Source: G963665815 sp942492065 (GTDB lineage Bacteria > Cloacimonadota > Cloacimonadia > Cloacimonadales > JAIOQZ01). From it: a DNA stretch of 64,000 nt. Both the position numbers and the translations under genes were made by a program. This document shows positions 43,295 to 52,472 of this stretch, in pieces (within the stretch, counting starts at the first letter, position 1; each line of letters opens with the position of its first letter). The notes below the pieces were generated by a model, which worked only from the letters and a program-made list of their open reading frames with translations, was not told where the DNA came from and did no database searches. The stretch covers positions 124,001-188,000 of the forward strand of contig CALODV010000020.1 of NCBI GenBank assembly GCA_942492065.1. The letters run 5' to 3'.

Positions 43295-43837
43295 ATGAGT
43301 ACAAAAAAAAAACATCGAAGCCGTAATAATAGAGCTAATAAAAAAAATATTAGATTCACTTATTTATGGATTGTCATTGTTGCAATTGTTTTCAGTCTGT
43401 TTTACGCTTTAAGGTATGAGAAAAAGACTGATAATGGACAGAATACTGACTTTCAATACAAAACAACGGTTGTGAAGATACAGAAAACTCTTCAGGAAAG
43501 TCCTGTTCAGTTTACCGTAGAAATTGCTGACACACCTGACCTTACTTCACTTGGACTTATGAACAGAGAATATCTGGCTGAAAATGCCGGAATGCTTTTT
43601 GTGTTTCCTTATGCCGATAAACGCAGTTTCTGGATGAAGAACACGATATTACCTCTTGATATAATATTTATTGATTCTGTGGGTAAAATTGTTCAGATTT
43701 CTGAGAACACAACTCCTTTCAGTACAGAAAGCGTTGTATGCCTTAAACCTGCTAATTATGTTCTTGAGGTAAATGCCGGAACTGCTGAAAAATACAATAT
43801 TACAACTGGTGATATTGTCAGTTGGGATGATTATTAG
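43295..43837 (+). CDS. DUF192 family protein with N-terminal membrane anchor
   Basis: A 180-residue protein. After a basic N-terminus (MSTKKKHRSRNNRANKKN) comes a membrane helix (residues about 24-44) and an extracytoplasmic DUF192 domain with the family pattern LGLMNREYLAENAGMLFVFP and FWMKNTILPLDIIFID. DUF192 proteins are widespread small exported proteins without an agreed function. Its stop overlaps the convergent thiD stop by 4 bp. No good ribosome site is visible before the ATG. Confidence 0.9.
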   Translation: MSTKKKHRSRNNRANKKNIRFTYLWIVIVAIVFSLFYALRYEKKTDNGQNTDFQYKTTVVKIQKTLQESPVQFTVEIADTPDLTSLGLMNREYLAENAGMLFVFPYADKRSFWMKNTILPLDIIFIDSVGKIVQISENTTPFSTESVVCLKPANYVLEVNAGTAEKYNITTGDIVSWDDY

Positions 43838-44685
43838 ACTGATTCATCATCTATACTGCTGAAAATCTGCTTTATTTCTTTGCAATATGAATTATCATGT
43901 TTTAAAGGACCTATACCTCTACCCAGAATAACATCTTTATGCTCTTCTATTCCCCTGTGAAGATAACTGTTTGCATGGAAAACAGCATCCCTTACGTGCA
44001 TTCCGCCTGCCATACAAGCTGCTATTGCTGAAGACAGAGTACAACCTGTTCCATGTGTGTTTTGCGAATCGATTCTGACATTGCAGAATATACCTGCAGG
44101 TTTATGTTTACTGTCAAAAAGATAATCGCAGCAAATACCGGAGTCGGAATGACCACCTTTAATCAGCACATTTCTCACACCTGCATCAATCAGCCTGCCA
44201 GCACAGGTATTCAAGTCATTATCAGAGTTGATATCCATTCCGCAAAGCAGTTCTGCTTCCGGAATATTTGGTGTTATAAGAGTACACAATGGAAAAAGCT
44301 CTTTCTTTAGCAGATCAATTGCATCCGCTTCAAGCAATGTTCTTCCGGACGAAGAAACCAAGACAGGATCAAGAACAATATTAGTTAATCTATATTCTTT
44401 AAGAAAATCAATCAACCCTTCTGTAGTAGTTTTATTATGAAGCATACCTATTTTTACTGCATCTATTATTATATCATCAGCTAAAGCAGATAGTTGTTCT
44501 CTGAAGTACTCAGGACTAACAGAAAAGGTATTTTTCACTCCGAGTGTGTTTTGCACAGTAAGTGACGTAATCGCGGTTAATCCATACAGTCCCAGTGCTG
44601 ACACAGTTTTCAGATCAGCCTGTATTCCTGCCCCGGCTGATGGATCAGAGCCTGCGATAATTAATACTGTCTTCAGTCTCTTCAT
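43834..44685 (-). CDS. thiD: hydroxymethylpyrimidine/phosphomethylpyrimidine kinase
   Basis: ThiD phosphorylates HMP and HMP-phosphate in thiamine synthesis or salvage. Ribokinase-fold motifs: AGSDPSAGAGIQADLKT at the N-terminus, VSALGLYGLTAITSLTVQNT, DPVLVSSSG and the anion-hole NTHGTGCTLSSAIAA. Length 283 aa. It is the last gene of the run from rfbB, overlapping the MBL-fold gene by 4 bp. No thiC, thiE or TPP riboswitch is present, so pyrimidine salvage is likely. Confidence 0.95.
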   Translation of the reverse strand: MKRLKTVLIIAGSDPSAGAGIQADLKTVSALGLYGLTAITSLTVQNTLGVKNTFSVSPEYFREQLSALADDIIIDAVKIGMLHNKTTTEGLIDFLKEYRLTNIVLDPVLVSSSGRTLLEADAIDLLKKELFPLCTLITPNIPEAELLCGMDINSDNDLNTCAGRLIDAGVRNVLIKGGHSDSGICCDYLFDSKHKPAGIFCNVRIDSQNTHGTGCTLSSAIAACMAGGMHVRDAVFHANSYLHRGIEEHKDVILGRGIGPLKHDNSYCKEIKQIFSSIDDESV

Positions 44686-45278
44686 TTTCCCATCGCTTTC
44701 AACAAATTACCTCTGGTTACTTCCAGGATTTTTCTCACTCCTGACTCAATTGGTTCATGGTGTCCTGAGTATATTCTTTCGACACCAAGAGTCATTATCT
44801 TTTCCAGAAATGCCAGATAAGTTTCATAATTATATTCTATATTTCTGGTTCTGAAATGTATATTCGTGTCACCAGTAAACAAAGCTTTATGTTCAAAGTT
44901 ATAAAAACACGCTGAATCAGGTGAATGCTCAGATACTTTAATCACCATCAAATAGTCGTCACCGGCACGGATAACCTGACCGTCTCTTAAATTATAGCGG
45001 GAGTCAGGGGCTTCACCAAGGTGATATATTACCGGGTTATACTGTTCCAAAATGTAGCTCAATCCATTTGTATGATCAGTATGGTTATGAGTAAGCAATA
45101 TCTGCTGAATAGGATTTGCCTCATTAATCCCGTATTTCCTCAGTAATCCGACTATATCCCTATCTCCCCCGGCATCAATCATGGTGTTGATTGTTTTTCT
45201 GCTGTTTCCACTTGAAGTAAGCAGGTAATTATAGCTGCAGAAAGAGAGTTCCTTAGGTCGAATTACCGCAATCTTCAT
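44682..45278 (-). CDS. metallo-beta-lactamase-fold hydrolase
   Basis: A 198-residue cytoplasmic MBL-fold protein with the zinc motif LLTHNHTDHTNG, the later histidine in VSEHSPDSACF, the bridging aspartate in LFTGDT and the last histidine in IYSGHHEP. The glyoxalase II/RNase Z-like layout gives no substrate. It is sandwiched by 4-bp overlaps between the CheR-like and thiD genes, so the three are co-translated. Confidence 0.88.
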   Translation of the reverse strand: MKIAVIRPKELSFCSYNYLLTSSGNSRKTINTMIDAGGDRDIVGLLRKYGINEANPIQQILLTHNHTDHTNGLSYILEQYNPVIYHLGEAPDSRYNLRDGQVIRAGDDYLMVIKVSEHSPDSACFYNFEHKALFTGDTNIHFRTRNIEYNYETYLAFLEKIMTLGVERIYSGHHEPIESGVRKILEVTRGNLLKAMGK

Positions 45279-45877
45279 TTTTTTCTGAATATCAGGGTTC
45301 TGGGCTCAATCTGCTCAAACAGATCATCCACAATCGGGCACATATCCTGGGGCTGCCCAAGCGTAAGAATTCCATCATCAGCGAGTGAATTGTAGAACAT
45401 CTCGAACACCTGCGTCTTTAAAGGTTCGTCAAAATGCATTGTTGTATTCTTTGAAATGATCGCATTAAGATTTTTTGCCAAAGGTTTCAGGCTTAACAAA
45501 TCATGCCTGATATAAGTGATACTTTTTCTGATTTCTTCCGAAATCTGAAAGTTCTTTTTGTCATCAAAATTTGTGAAATACTTCAGGAATAGTTCTTTGG
45601 GCATACGGGTCAACTGGTTTTCCGGATACACACCTTGTGCGATAAATTCTGCAAATCTGTTGCTTATGTCTATATCTGATGTAATCAAATCCAGTTTTGA
45701 ATAGTTCTCTTCTCCAATATTGTGATGCAGCAGCATTGCAAAAGAAAATGGTTCCTGTCCATATGCACAACCTGCATCCCAGACCTTTACCGAACAGTTT
45801 TCAGTAAACCTTTCTTTCAAGTGAGTGACAGTAGACTCCAATGCATCAGAGTCTCTGAAAAAATATGAAAAAGCCAT
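45275..45877 (-). CDS. CheR-like SAM-dependent methyltransferase lacking the N-terminal CheR domain
   Basis: A 200-residue protein equal to the catalytic domain of CheR. SYFFRDSDAL matches the 'T.FFRD' start, VWDAGCAYGQEPFSFAM the SAM-binding GC.TGEEPYS block, and ISKNTTMHFDEPLKTQVFEMF the 'RN..IYFD' block. The helical N-terminal domain of CheR is absent, and the RN of the active block is KN. No chemotaxis gene is near. It may methylate a small molecule or a protein other than a chemoreceptor. AAGGATG precedes the ATG. Confidence 0.82.
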   Translation of the reverse strand: MAFSYFFRDSDALESTVTHLKERFTENCSVKVWDAGCAYGQEPFSFAMLLHHNIGEENYSKLDLITSDIDISNRFAEFIAQGVYPENQLTRMPKELFLKYFTNFDDKKNFQISEEIRKSITYIRHDLLSLKPLAKNLNAIISKNTTMHFDEPLKTQVFEMFYNSLADDGILTLGQPQDMCPIVDDLFEQIEPRTLIFRKK

Positions 45878-45996
45878 TATTCATCCTTCATAAACTATGC
45901 GTTCAGACAGAGCATTATGAAAATGAGCCATACATAATACATTGTCTCTATTTAATAAAAAACATAAGCTATACATGGAAATATCCAAGCTATTTG

Positions 45997-47595
45997 TTAA
46001 ATTATCGTATCCTTAAGATAATTCTTATCGTCACGCTCCGGATAATCTATCAGATAATGCAGACCTCGGGATTCTTTTCTCATAAGTGCAGAACGGATAA
46101 TACAGTTTGCAGTAATTGCAAGATTTCTTGTCTCAATAACTTCCTTCCTCACAGCGTTATGCTGATAGAAATTATTAATTTCCGTATAAATGTTATGAAT
46201 TCGATTCGTTGCATATTTGAGAAGTCTTCTGGAACGAATAATACCGACATATCCCTGCATGATAGATTTTATACTTTTTCTGTTATGAGATATCACGATC
46301 CATTCATTTTCATTAAACTCATCCAGTTCTTTCCACTCCGGAATATCAGGAAAATCAACATCTTCCGTTATAGATTGATGCTTAGATGCTCTCAGAGAAA
46401 CCACAAGTCCCTCTAACAGTGAATTCGACGCAAGACGATTTGCTCCGTGAAGCCCCACGCAGGCAACTTCACCGGATGCAAAGAGGTTCTTAACATCTGT
46501 CATACCGGAATCGGTAATCAATATACCTCCGCAGAAATAATGTGCAGCCGGGACAACAGGAATCGGATTCTTAGTAAAATCAATTCCACGCTTAAGACAT
46601 TTTTTATATATGTAAGGGAAATGCTCAATCAGTTTATCTTCAGGAATATGAGTTGCATCCAGAAGAACATATTTATCATCCCTTTGTTTAAGCTCTCTGT
46701 CAATAGCTCTGGAAACAATATCTCTTGGAGCAAGCGACCCCATTTTGTGGTAGTTTTCCATGAATGTTTCACCGTTTTGCAGACGAAGTACTGCGCCTTC
46801 GCCTCTCAGAGCTTCAGTTATCAGGAATGTATTGTTTTCCGGTGAGTAAAAAGCGGTAGGGTGAAACTGAACAAACTCCATATTAACCAGTCTGGCACCA
46901 GCCAGTTTTGCCATGGCAAATCCATCTCCTGTTGCTATAATAGAGTTTGTATTGTTATTATAAACCTGGCCGCCGCCGCCGGTAGCAAGCATTGTCTTCT
47001 TAGCCAGAAATGAATCTATTTTACCGGAAGCAATATCCATGATATAAGCTCCCCAGCAATTTATTCCGGAAACAAAGTTCTTTTGCTGCAGAACATGGTG
47101 CTGAGTAATAAGGTCAATTGCAAGATGTTTCTCAAAAATTTGAATATCAGGGTTTTCCCTGCACTTTTCTATAAGCGATTTCATTATTTCCAGACCGGTC
47201 GAGTCGGCAGCATAAGCAACCCTGTTTCTGGAGTGTCCGCCCTCTTTAGTCAGAGAGAGATTCTCTATAGAACTGTCAATAGCATCATTCGAACGTGTAA
47301 ATTTGGTTCCCAGGTTCAGAAGATACTCAATAGCTGTAGGACCATCCTGAACAATTGTATTTATCACTTCTTTTTTCCCGAGAAAAACTCCCGCATTATA
47401 AGTATCAGTGATGTGTTCGTTGAAGGAATCGGTTTTATCGAGAACCGCTGCAATTCCCCCCTGTGCATAAGCCGTATTACAGTCTTTCAATTCCTGTTTA
47501 GTTACCACAGCAACCTTACCGTGTTTAGATACTTCCAGGGCAAAAACCAGACCTGCAATTCCACTCCCTATTACCAGATAATCGAACTTTCTCAT
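45997..47595 (-). CDS. nadB: L-aspartate oxidase
   Basis: NadB oxidises aspartate to iminoaspartate, the first step of de novo NAD synthesis; in anaerobes fumarate serves as acceptor. FAD-binding VIGSGIAGLVFALE at the N-terminus, then TAYAQGGIAAV, EFVQFHPTAFY and HYFCGGI are the succinate dehydrogenase/NadB family motifs. Length 532 aa is normal. Its start overlaps the rimI stop by 4 bp. nadA and nadC are not in the window. Confidence 0.95.
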   Translation of the reverse strand: MRKFDYLVIGSGIAGLVFALEVSKHGKVAVVTKQELKDCNTAYAQGGIAAVLDKTDSFNEHITDTYNAGVFLGKKEVINTIVQDGPTAIEYLLNLGTKFTRSNDAIDSSIENLSLTKEGGHSRNRVAYAADSTGLEIMKSLIEKCRENPDIQIFEKHLAIDLITQHHVLQQKNFVSGINCWGAYIMDIASGKIDSFLAKKTMLATGGGGQVYNNNTNSIIATGDGFAMAKLAGARLVNMEFVQFHPTAFYSPENNTFLITEALRGEGAVLRLQNGETFMENYHKMGSLAPRDIVSRAIDRELKQRDDKYVLLDATHIPEDKLIEHFPYIYKKCLKRGIDFTKNPIPVVPAAHYFCGGILITDSGMTDVKNLFASGEVACVGLHGANRLASNSLLEGLVVSLRASKHQSITEDVDFPDIPEWKELDEFNENEWIVISHNRKSIKSIMQGYVGIIRSRRLLKYATNRIHNIYTEINNFYQHNAVRKEVIETRNLAITANCIIRSALMRKESRGLHYLIDYPERDDKNYLKDTII

Positions 47596-48065
47596 TCATG
47601 CTCCTTGTCAGAACCGAGGTTCAGATGCATTATCAATGCATTTTCTACTGGGTTACTGTAATAATTTTTTCTTTTACCAATTTCCACAAAGCCCAGTTTT
47701 CTGTAAAGCCGAATCGCCGGATTATTGGACTCCCTGACTTCCAGAAAATAATTGAAACAAAAGTCCTTAAGCATAATATTCATTACTTCTACCAGAAGGA
47801 ACTCAGCTAATCCCCTTCTCTGATGAGTTCTTGCAATCCCAACATTAGTTATCTGAAATTCATCCAGAACTTTCCAGCCACAAGTATAGCCTACGATACA
47901 TTTTTCTGTAACATCAACCAATGTAAACGCTTTATGGTTTAGAATCTCATGTATGAACATATCGACTGACCAGGGTGAAGAGAAGAGTTCATTCTCTATT
48001 GCCAGAACTTCACCGATATCATCCAGATCCATCGACCTGATTTCATATTTATCTGCTGAGTTCAT
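47592..48065 (-). CDS. rimI: ribosomal-protein-alanine N-acetyltransferase (RimI-like GNAT)
   Basis: A 157-residue GNAT acetyltransferase. It has FSSPWSVDMF near the N-terminus, the acetyl-CoA loop THQRRGLAEFLL, and the C-terminal ESNNPAIRLYRKLGFVEIGKRKNYY typical of RimI, which acetylates the N-terminus of ribosomal protein S18 (or serves as a general N-alpha acetyltransferase). The gene sits 1 bp after mltD and overlaps nadB by 4 bp. Confidence 0.9.
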   Translation of the reverse strand: MNSADKYEIRSMDLDDIGEVLAIENELFSSPWSVDMFIHEILNHKAFTLVDVTEKCIVGYTCGWKVLDEFQITNVGIARTHQRRGLAEFLLVEVMNIMLKDFCFNYFLEVRESNNPAIRLYRKLGFVEIGKRKNYYSNPVENALIMHLNLGSDKEHE

Positions 48066-48066
48066 C

Positions 48067-49938
48067 TCAGTATAAAAGTTTTTGTCCGGGTTGTAATATG
48101 ATTATGGCCTTCCCGTTTCGCTGTCTCTTTTCCAATGAGTTTGTTTCGATGAGATGAGATTGAGATGTATTCAGTTTCAGTGCAATTCCGGAAATAGTAT
48201 CTCCGGATACAACAGTATAAGTCTTTCGTTCAACAGAACTTTTCTTAGCAGGAATCTTTAATCTCTGACCAACATAGATGGTTGTCTTATTCAGGTTATT
48301 CGCATTCAATAAATCTTTGACAGTTACACCGTAACGCTTGGCTATAACCCCGAGAGTCTCACCGCTTTTAACTGCATGTGTTGTAGTTTCTCCGCTTACA
48401 GTTCCGGAGGAGGTTGAGCTACCCTTAGATGAACCGGAGGATATGTTTCCTGTGACAATCAACTTCTGTCCCGGATAAATTGTGTTTGAGTTCATATTAT
48501 TCAGGCTTTTCAGTTTTCGCAGAGAAATGCCTGCTCGAGAAGCTATACCTGACAGAGTGTCTCCCTTCTTGACAGTATATGTTGACTGTCCCTGGATAGG
48601 GGTACTACTTGATCCTGATGACCCTGAGGAACCGTATAGTTTAAGCTTCTGTCCCGGATATATAACATTAGATCGCAGTCCGTTAATGCTCTTGATCTTA
48701 CTTACAGACGTCCTGTACTTTCGTGAAATACTGTAAAGACTCTCCCCTCTTCTGACAGTATGATACTGGTAATAACCACTGTTCTTTTTCATGAATTTCT
48801 TCTCAACAGATGAAACCTGATCTTCATTTGGAACGGCATCAATCGGTAAAAGGATTTCATAAGTACCGGGTGGAAGGATAACATCATTCAGAGGAGAATA
48901 TCTGCTTCTCTTTCTTTTATATATATTAATCCAGGGATTCAGTTCCCAGACTTTACTCACATTTGTGCCTTGGTGCTTAGCCCATTCATCAATAGTATAA
49001 TGTCCTTTAAGTGTGAGGCTTACCAGCTTGGTCGTTTTATAAAGCGATTCCTCTCTTTTGAACTTCTTTCCAAAAAGTTCTTCTTCATGTTCAAAAATCA
49101 TCTTTATGGCAACAGCGCGCCATACGTATTTATTTGTCTCATCGACTCTGAGGATTAAATCAAAGAAGCTCTTCCCTCCCTGCTTTTTCATGACCTTAGC
49201 AATTGATCCAGGACCTGCGTTATAGGCACAGAAAGCCAGAAGCCAATCATCTGACCCGCGTTCTGTCAGGTAGTTTCTGGCATTAATAAGGTATTTAGCT
49301 GCAGCTTCTGTTGTTAGAAGAACATTTGACCTTTCATCTATATGGCTGTTGATCTTAAGTTTGTAACCTTTAGCTGTACTTGGCATAAATTGCCACATAC
49401 CACCTGCTCCAACTCTGGAACGGGCTATGGCATTTAAGCCACTCTCAGCAATTGCCAGATATTTTACGTCCAGAGGAACACCATACTCGGCGAATATAGA
49501 ATCGAAAACAGGAAAATACCTACCGCTTCTGGGGATGTACTTATATGCTGCTTTAAGCTCATTCTTGAAAATCTTTTCAAATTTTTCCTGCAACCTTTCG
49601 TTTTTCAAATTAAACAGTGTTCCAGCAAAAGTAATTGTATCAGGAATTATGAAATCATCGTTTACTGCAACCCTGTTGTTAGAAATTTCAAGTGCCTGCT
49701 GCAGTGAATCAACAACATAAAAAAGCTCATCTATCTGGAGATACAATGAGTCAATCTCCTGGGACTGTTTGCTGATAATTGTTATTAGAGTGTCAGGATT
49801 GGAACTAGCCGTATATTGTTCTGAGAATACTCTATCAGTCACTATTTCTTTTTTCTCAATCTTTTCGTCTTTACGTAAATATGCACAACCTGTTAAGTAA
49901 ATACATATCAAGAAAATTATAGTCGCCTTTATCTTCAT
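48067..49938 (-). CDS. mltD: MltD-type membrane-bound lytic transglycosylase with four LysM domains
   Basis: A 623-residue lipoprotein (lipobox YLTGC) that cleaves peptidoglycan glycan strands. A coiled-coil segment follows the lipid anchor. The SLT catalytic domain has AIAESGLNAIARSRVGAGG with the catalytic glutamate, and GMWQFMPSTAKGY and AFCAYNAGPGSIA. Four LysM domains follow near residues 390-435, 455-500, 520-565 and 573-623 (YHTVRRGESLYSIS, YTVKKGDTLSGIA, HAVKSGETLGVIA, YTVVSGDTISGIA). The serine-rich linkers are typical. The ribosome site is weak. Confidence 0.95.
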   Translation of the reverse strand: MKIKATIIFLICIYLTGCAYLRKDEKIEKKEIVTDRVFSEQYTASSNPDTLITIISKQSQEIDSLYLQIDELFYVVDSLQQALEISNNRVAVNDDFIIPDTITFAGTLFNLKNERLQEKFEKIFKNELKAAYKYIPRSGRYFPVFDSIFAEYGVPLDVKYLAIAESGLNAIARSRVGAGGMWQFMPSTAKGYKLKINSHIDERSNVLLTTEAAAKYLINARNYLTERGSDDWLLAFCAYNAGPGSIAKVMKKQGGKSFFDLILRVDETNKYVWRAVAIKMIFEHEEELFGKKFKREESLYKTTKLVSLTLKGHYTIDEWAKHQGTNVSKVWELNPWINIYKRKRSRYSPLNDVILPPGTYEILLPIDAVPNEDQVSSVEKKFMKKNSGYYQYHTVRRGESLYSISRKYRTSVSKIKSINGLRSNVIYPGQKLKLYGSSGSSGSSSTPIQGQSTYTVKKGDTLSGIASRAGISLRKLKSLNNMNSNTIYPGQKLIVTGNISSGSSKGSSTSSGTVSGETTTHAVKSGETLGVIAKRYGVTVKDLLNANNLNKTTIYVGQRLKIPAKKSSVERKTYTVVSGDTISGIALKLNTSQSHLIETNSLEKRQRNGKAIIILQPGQKLLY

Positions 49939-49943
49939 AGAAT

Positions 49944-50963
49944 TTATCTGCCTTCGTACATAGTTTTGTAATAGTTCATATATTCACCACTGACAATGTC
50001 TTCAGTCCACTCTTTATTCTGCACATACCAGTCAATTGTTCTCTGAATTCCCTCTTCAAATGATACCTGAGGTTTCCAGCCTAACTCCTTCTGGATTTTA
50101 CTGCTGTCAATTGCATAGCGTCTATCATGTCCGGGTCTGTCTTTCACAAAAGTTATCAAGCTTTCCGGTTTGTTAAGTTTACTTAACAATAGTTTAATGA
50201 TATCAATATTAGCCCATTCATTGTCTGATCCAACATTATATATACCTCCCGGTACACCTTGCTCAATTACACTGTCTATTGCCCGGCAATGATCCTCTAC
50301 ATGAATCCAGTCTCTAACATTCAGACCATCACCGTAAACAGGAAGTTCTTTATCATGAAGAGCATTATTAATCATTAAAGGGATAAGTTTTTCCGGAAAT
50401 TGGTTTTGACCATAATTGTTTGAGCATCGAGTCATGCAAACATTGAGTCCATAAGTTTTGTATGCTGCTCTTACAAACATATCTGCTGAAGCTTTACTTG
50501 CAGAATAAGGACTATTTGGCAGGAGATTGGAAGATTCCGTGAATTTCCCTTCAGATCCCAGAGAACCATAAACCTCATCAGTTGAAATCTGCACAAACTT
50601 TTTTACTTGATACTGCCTGGAAGCATCCAGCAGGTTCTGAGTACCAAGTACGTTTGTTCTGAGAAATGCTCCAGAATCCATAATGCTTCGATCCACATGA
50701 GATTCAGCTGCAAAATTGACTACATGCGTAGGACGAAATGTCTCAAATACATCCTTAACATCTTTCACAACATCTATACTGCCTTTAAAGAAAGTGTAGT
50801 TCGGATGATTAGATACACTATCAAGATTTCTCAAATTGCCTGCGTATGTAAGAGAATCAAAATTTATTATTTTTGTATCGGAGTGTCTGGTAAGGAAATA
50901 ACGGATAAAATTAGATCCGATAAAACCAGCTCCTCCTGTTACCAGGAATATTTTTGCGTTCAT
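49944..50963 (-). CDS. rfbB: dTDP-glucose 4,6-dehydratase
   Basis: RmlB/RfbB converts dTDP-glucose to dTDP-4-keto-6-deoxyglucose for deoxysugars of LPS or other surface glycans. It is an extended SDR enzyme: GGAGFIGSNFIRYF binds NAD, STDEVYGSLG carries the catalytic Thr-Asp-Glu trio, and YSASKASAD the Tyr-x3-Lys pair. Length 339 aa. GAGGTAAAAC precedes the ATG. It heads the minus-strand run into mltD, rimI and nadB; rfbA, rfbC and rfbD are not in the window. Confidence 0.96.
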   Translation of the reverse strand: MNAKIFLVTGGAGFIGSNFIRYFLTRHSDTKIINFDSLTYAGNLRNLDSVSNHPNYTFFKGSIDVVKDVKDVFETFRPTHVVNFAAESHVDRSIMDSGAFLRTNVLGTQNLLDASRQYQVKKFVQISTDEVYGSLGSEGKFTESSNLLPNSPYSASKASADMFVRAAYKTYGLNVCMTRCSNNYGQNQFPEKLIPLMINNALHDKELPVYGDGLNVRDWIHVEDHCRAIDSVIEQGVPGGIYNVGSDNEWANIDIIKLLLSKLNKPESLITFVKDRPGHDRRYAIDSSKIQKELGWKPQVSFEEGIQRTIDWYVQNKEWTEDIVSGEYMNYYKTMYEGR

Positions 50964-51514
50964 GTTTTACCTCAAAGTTAAGCTTGAATGAGAACTTTGC
51001 ATAATTGGGTAGTCAGTTCATACTTTCTAAAGAAAGCATATAAGTTGACTCGCATTCAAAACTCATCATACTCTGAGTCAAAATAAGCTTCCCCGAAAGA
51101 TTTTCCTGATGAGTTCAAAACCTCATCGAATTTCTTTTTACAAATGATACTTGATCTGCTATTCTGCAAAGCTCTCTTTATGTTTCATTATCTTCTTTTC
51201 CAATGTCTTTTATGCAAATTTCACATAGTGCTTTTTGTCAACATTTTAATACATAATATTACATCAAAACAATAATGATACAGTAGTTTAAATTGCACCT
51301 CAATCAACTGATGTACAGCTTTGTCAACCATTGACAAGATGCCTAAGCATTTATAATTAGTGAAACTGTGTTTACTGGGATTTATTCTTGCCAATTTTAT
51401 GTTTACAAATATTCTATATGTAAGAAAGATGCTACTGACTGCTATCAGAAAAAAGAATTCTCAAACAAAATGAGGTTTCAACCTGACAAAATTATTCTGA
51501 ATTGGAGAAATAAA
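50964..51514. other. 551-bp divergent intergenic region
   Basis: It lies between rfbB (minus) and the DUF2156 gene (plus). It holds a palindromic promoter-like site near 51321-51357 and, at about 51030-51110, a CTTTC/GAAAG hairpin followed by GTTGACTCG and TTCCCCGAAAG, loosely like the element after 9971. The part from 51368 is open in frame with the downstream gene but lacks a start signal. Confidence 0.5.
51321..51357 (+). promoter_or_regulatory. promoter with overlapping palindrome
   Basis: TTGACA (51331-51336) and TATAAT (51352-51357) are both perfect but separated by only 15 bp. TTGTCAA (51321-51327) and TTGACAA (51331-51337) form a perfect inverted repeat over the -35 box, as an operator would. 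Confidence 0.5.
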
Positions 51515-52423
51515 ATGTGGAAATCTGTTACCCTTGAAGATAAAGTCATTATTGACTCATATCTTAAAGATAAGAATCTGGAAATTTCCGAGCTTACATT
51601 TACAAATCTGTATCTATGGAATCAGGGGCAATCGTTTTCATATAGAATAATTGATGACTTTCTTGTTGTAAAATCTCTGGATCTTGCCGGTAACTGCATG
51701 ATCTTTCTTCCTGTAGGTAAAACAGAAGACCAAAACAATTCTCTTGAACTGCTCAAAGCTGTTATTGAAAAACTGATCGAAGATTGTGAAGATGAAAATA
51801 TATTCTTTATCAGGTCACTTACTGAGAAGATGAAAACAAGACTCGAAAAAGCATTTCCAGAAGATTTCGAGTTTTCTCCTACTCCCGAATATTCAGATTA
51901 TGTTTATAGTGTAGAAAAGCTGGTGAACCTTAGTGGAAGAAAGTACCACTCTAAAAAGAATCAGTTCAATAAATTCAAGAAGATGTATGATTTTGAGTAC
52001 ACTCCATTAACTGCTGAGAATGCTCAAATACTCATTGATTCACAATGTCAGTGGTTTAATCACAATAACGTAGAAGTCTATGCTGACCTTGAAATTGAAA
52101 GAAAAGGCATTATTCAGGTTATAAACAATATGGAACATCTGGATGTTGATGGCGCATACATAACCGTAGAAGGAAAAATCGCAGCATTCACTCTCGCAGA
52201 GCAGTTAAGCGATTATACCGTTGTGATTCATATTGAAAAAGCTGTCGATGAGTTCCCCGGTGCTTATCAGGCAATAAACAAATTGTACCTTGAAAACAGA
52301 TGGTCTGATATGACATATGTAAATCGTGAATGCGATTTGGGTATAGACGGACTTCGTAAGGCCAAACAATCTTACAGACCGATTTTCATGCTGGAAAAAT
52401 ATAAAGCAATCCTAAAAAAATAA
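51515..52423 (+). CDS. DUF2156 family protein (phosphatidylglycerol lysyltransferase C-domain-like)
   Basis: A 302-residue protein with two GNAT-like halves. SGRKYHSKKNQFNKFKKMY and VEGKIAAFTLAEQL, followed by AVDEFPGAYQAINKLYLEN and NRECDLGIDGLRKAKQSYRP, match the DUF2156 family, whose relatives include the catalytic domain of MprF-like aminoacyl transferases. No membrane helices are present, so it is the soluble form of unknown substrate. GGAGA at 51504-51508 sets the ATG at 51515; 49 further in-frame codons upstream lack a proper start. Confidence 0.85.
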   Translation: MWKSVTLEDKVIIDSYLKDKNLEISELTFTNLYLWNQGQSFSYRIIDDFLVVKSLDLAGNCMIFLPVGKTEDQNNSLELLKAVIEKLIEDCEDENIFFIRSLTEKMKTRLEKAFPEDFEFSPTPEYSDYVYSVEKLVNLSGRKYHSKKNQFNKFKKMYDFEYTPLTAENAQILIDSQCQWFNHNNVEVYADLEIERKGIIQVINNMEHLDVDGAYITVEGKIAAFTLAEQLSDYTVVIHIEKAVDEFPGAYQAINKLYLENRWSDMTYVNRECDLGIDGLRKAKQSYRPIFMLEKYKAILKK

Positions 52424-52453
52424 CCGACAAGCCAACTCACTCAGCCTGTCGGT
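52412..52453 (-). terminator. terminator of the GH130 operon
   Basis: ACCGACA (52423-52429) pairs with TGTCGGT (52447-52453). On the minus strand it is followed by TATTTTTTT, giving a good terminator that overlaps the last codons of the convergent DUF2156 gene. Confidence 0.75.
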
Positions 52454-52472
52454 AAAAAGAAACACTTTAAAA

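Noticed and set aside
44685..45900. TPP riboswitch before thiD
   Set aside because: thiD is the last gene of an overlapping run with no leader; no conserved TPP-binding core was seen upstream.
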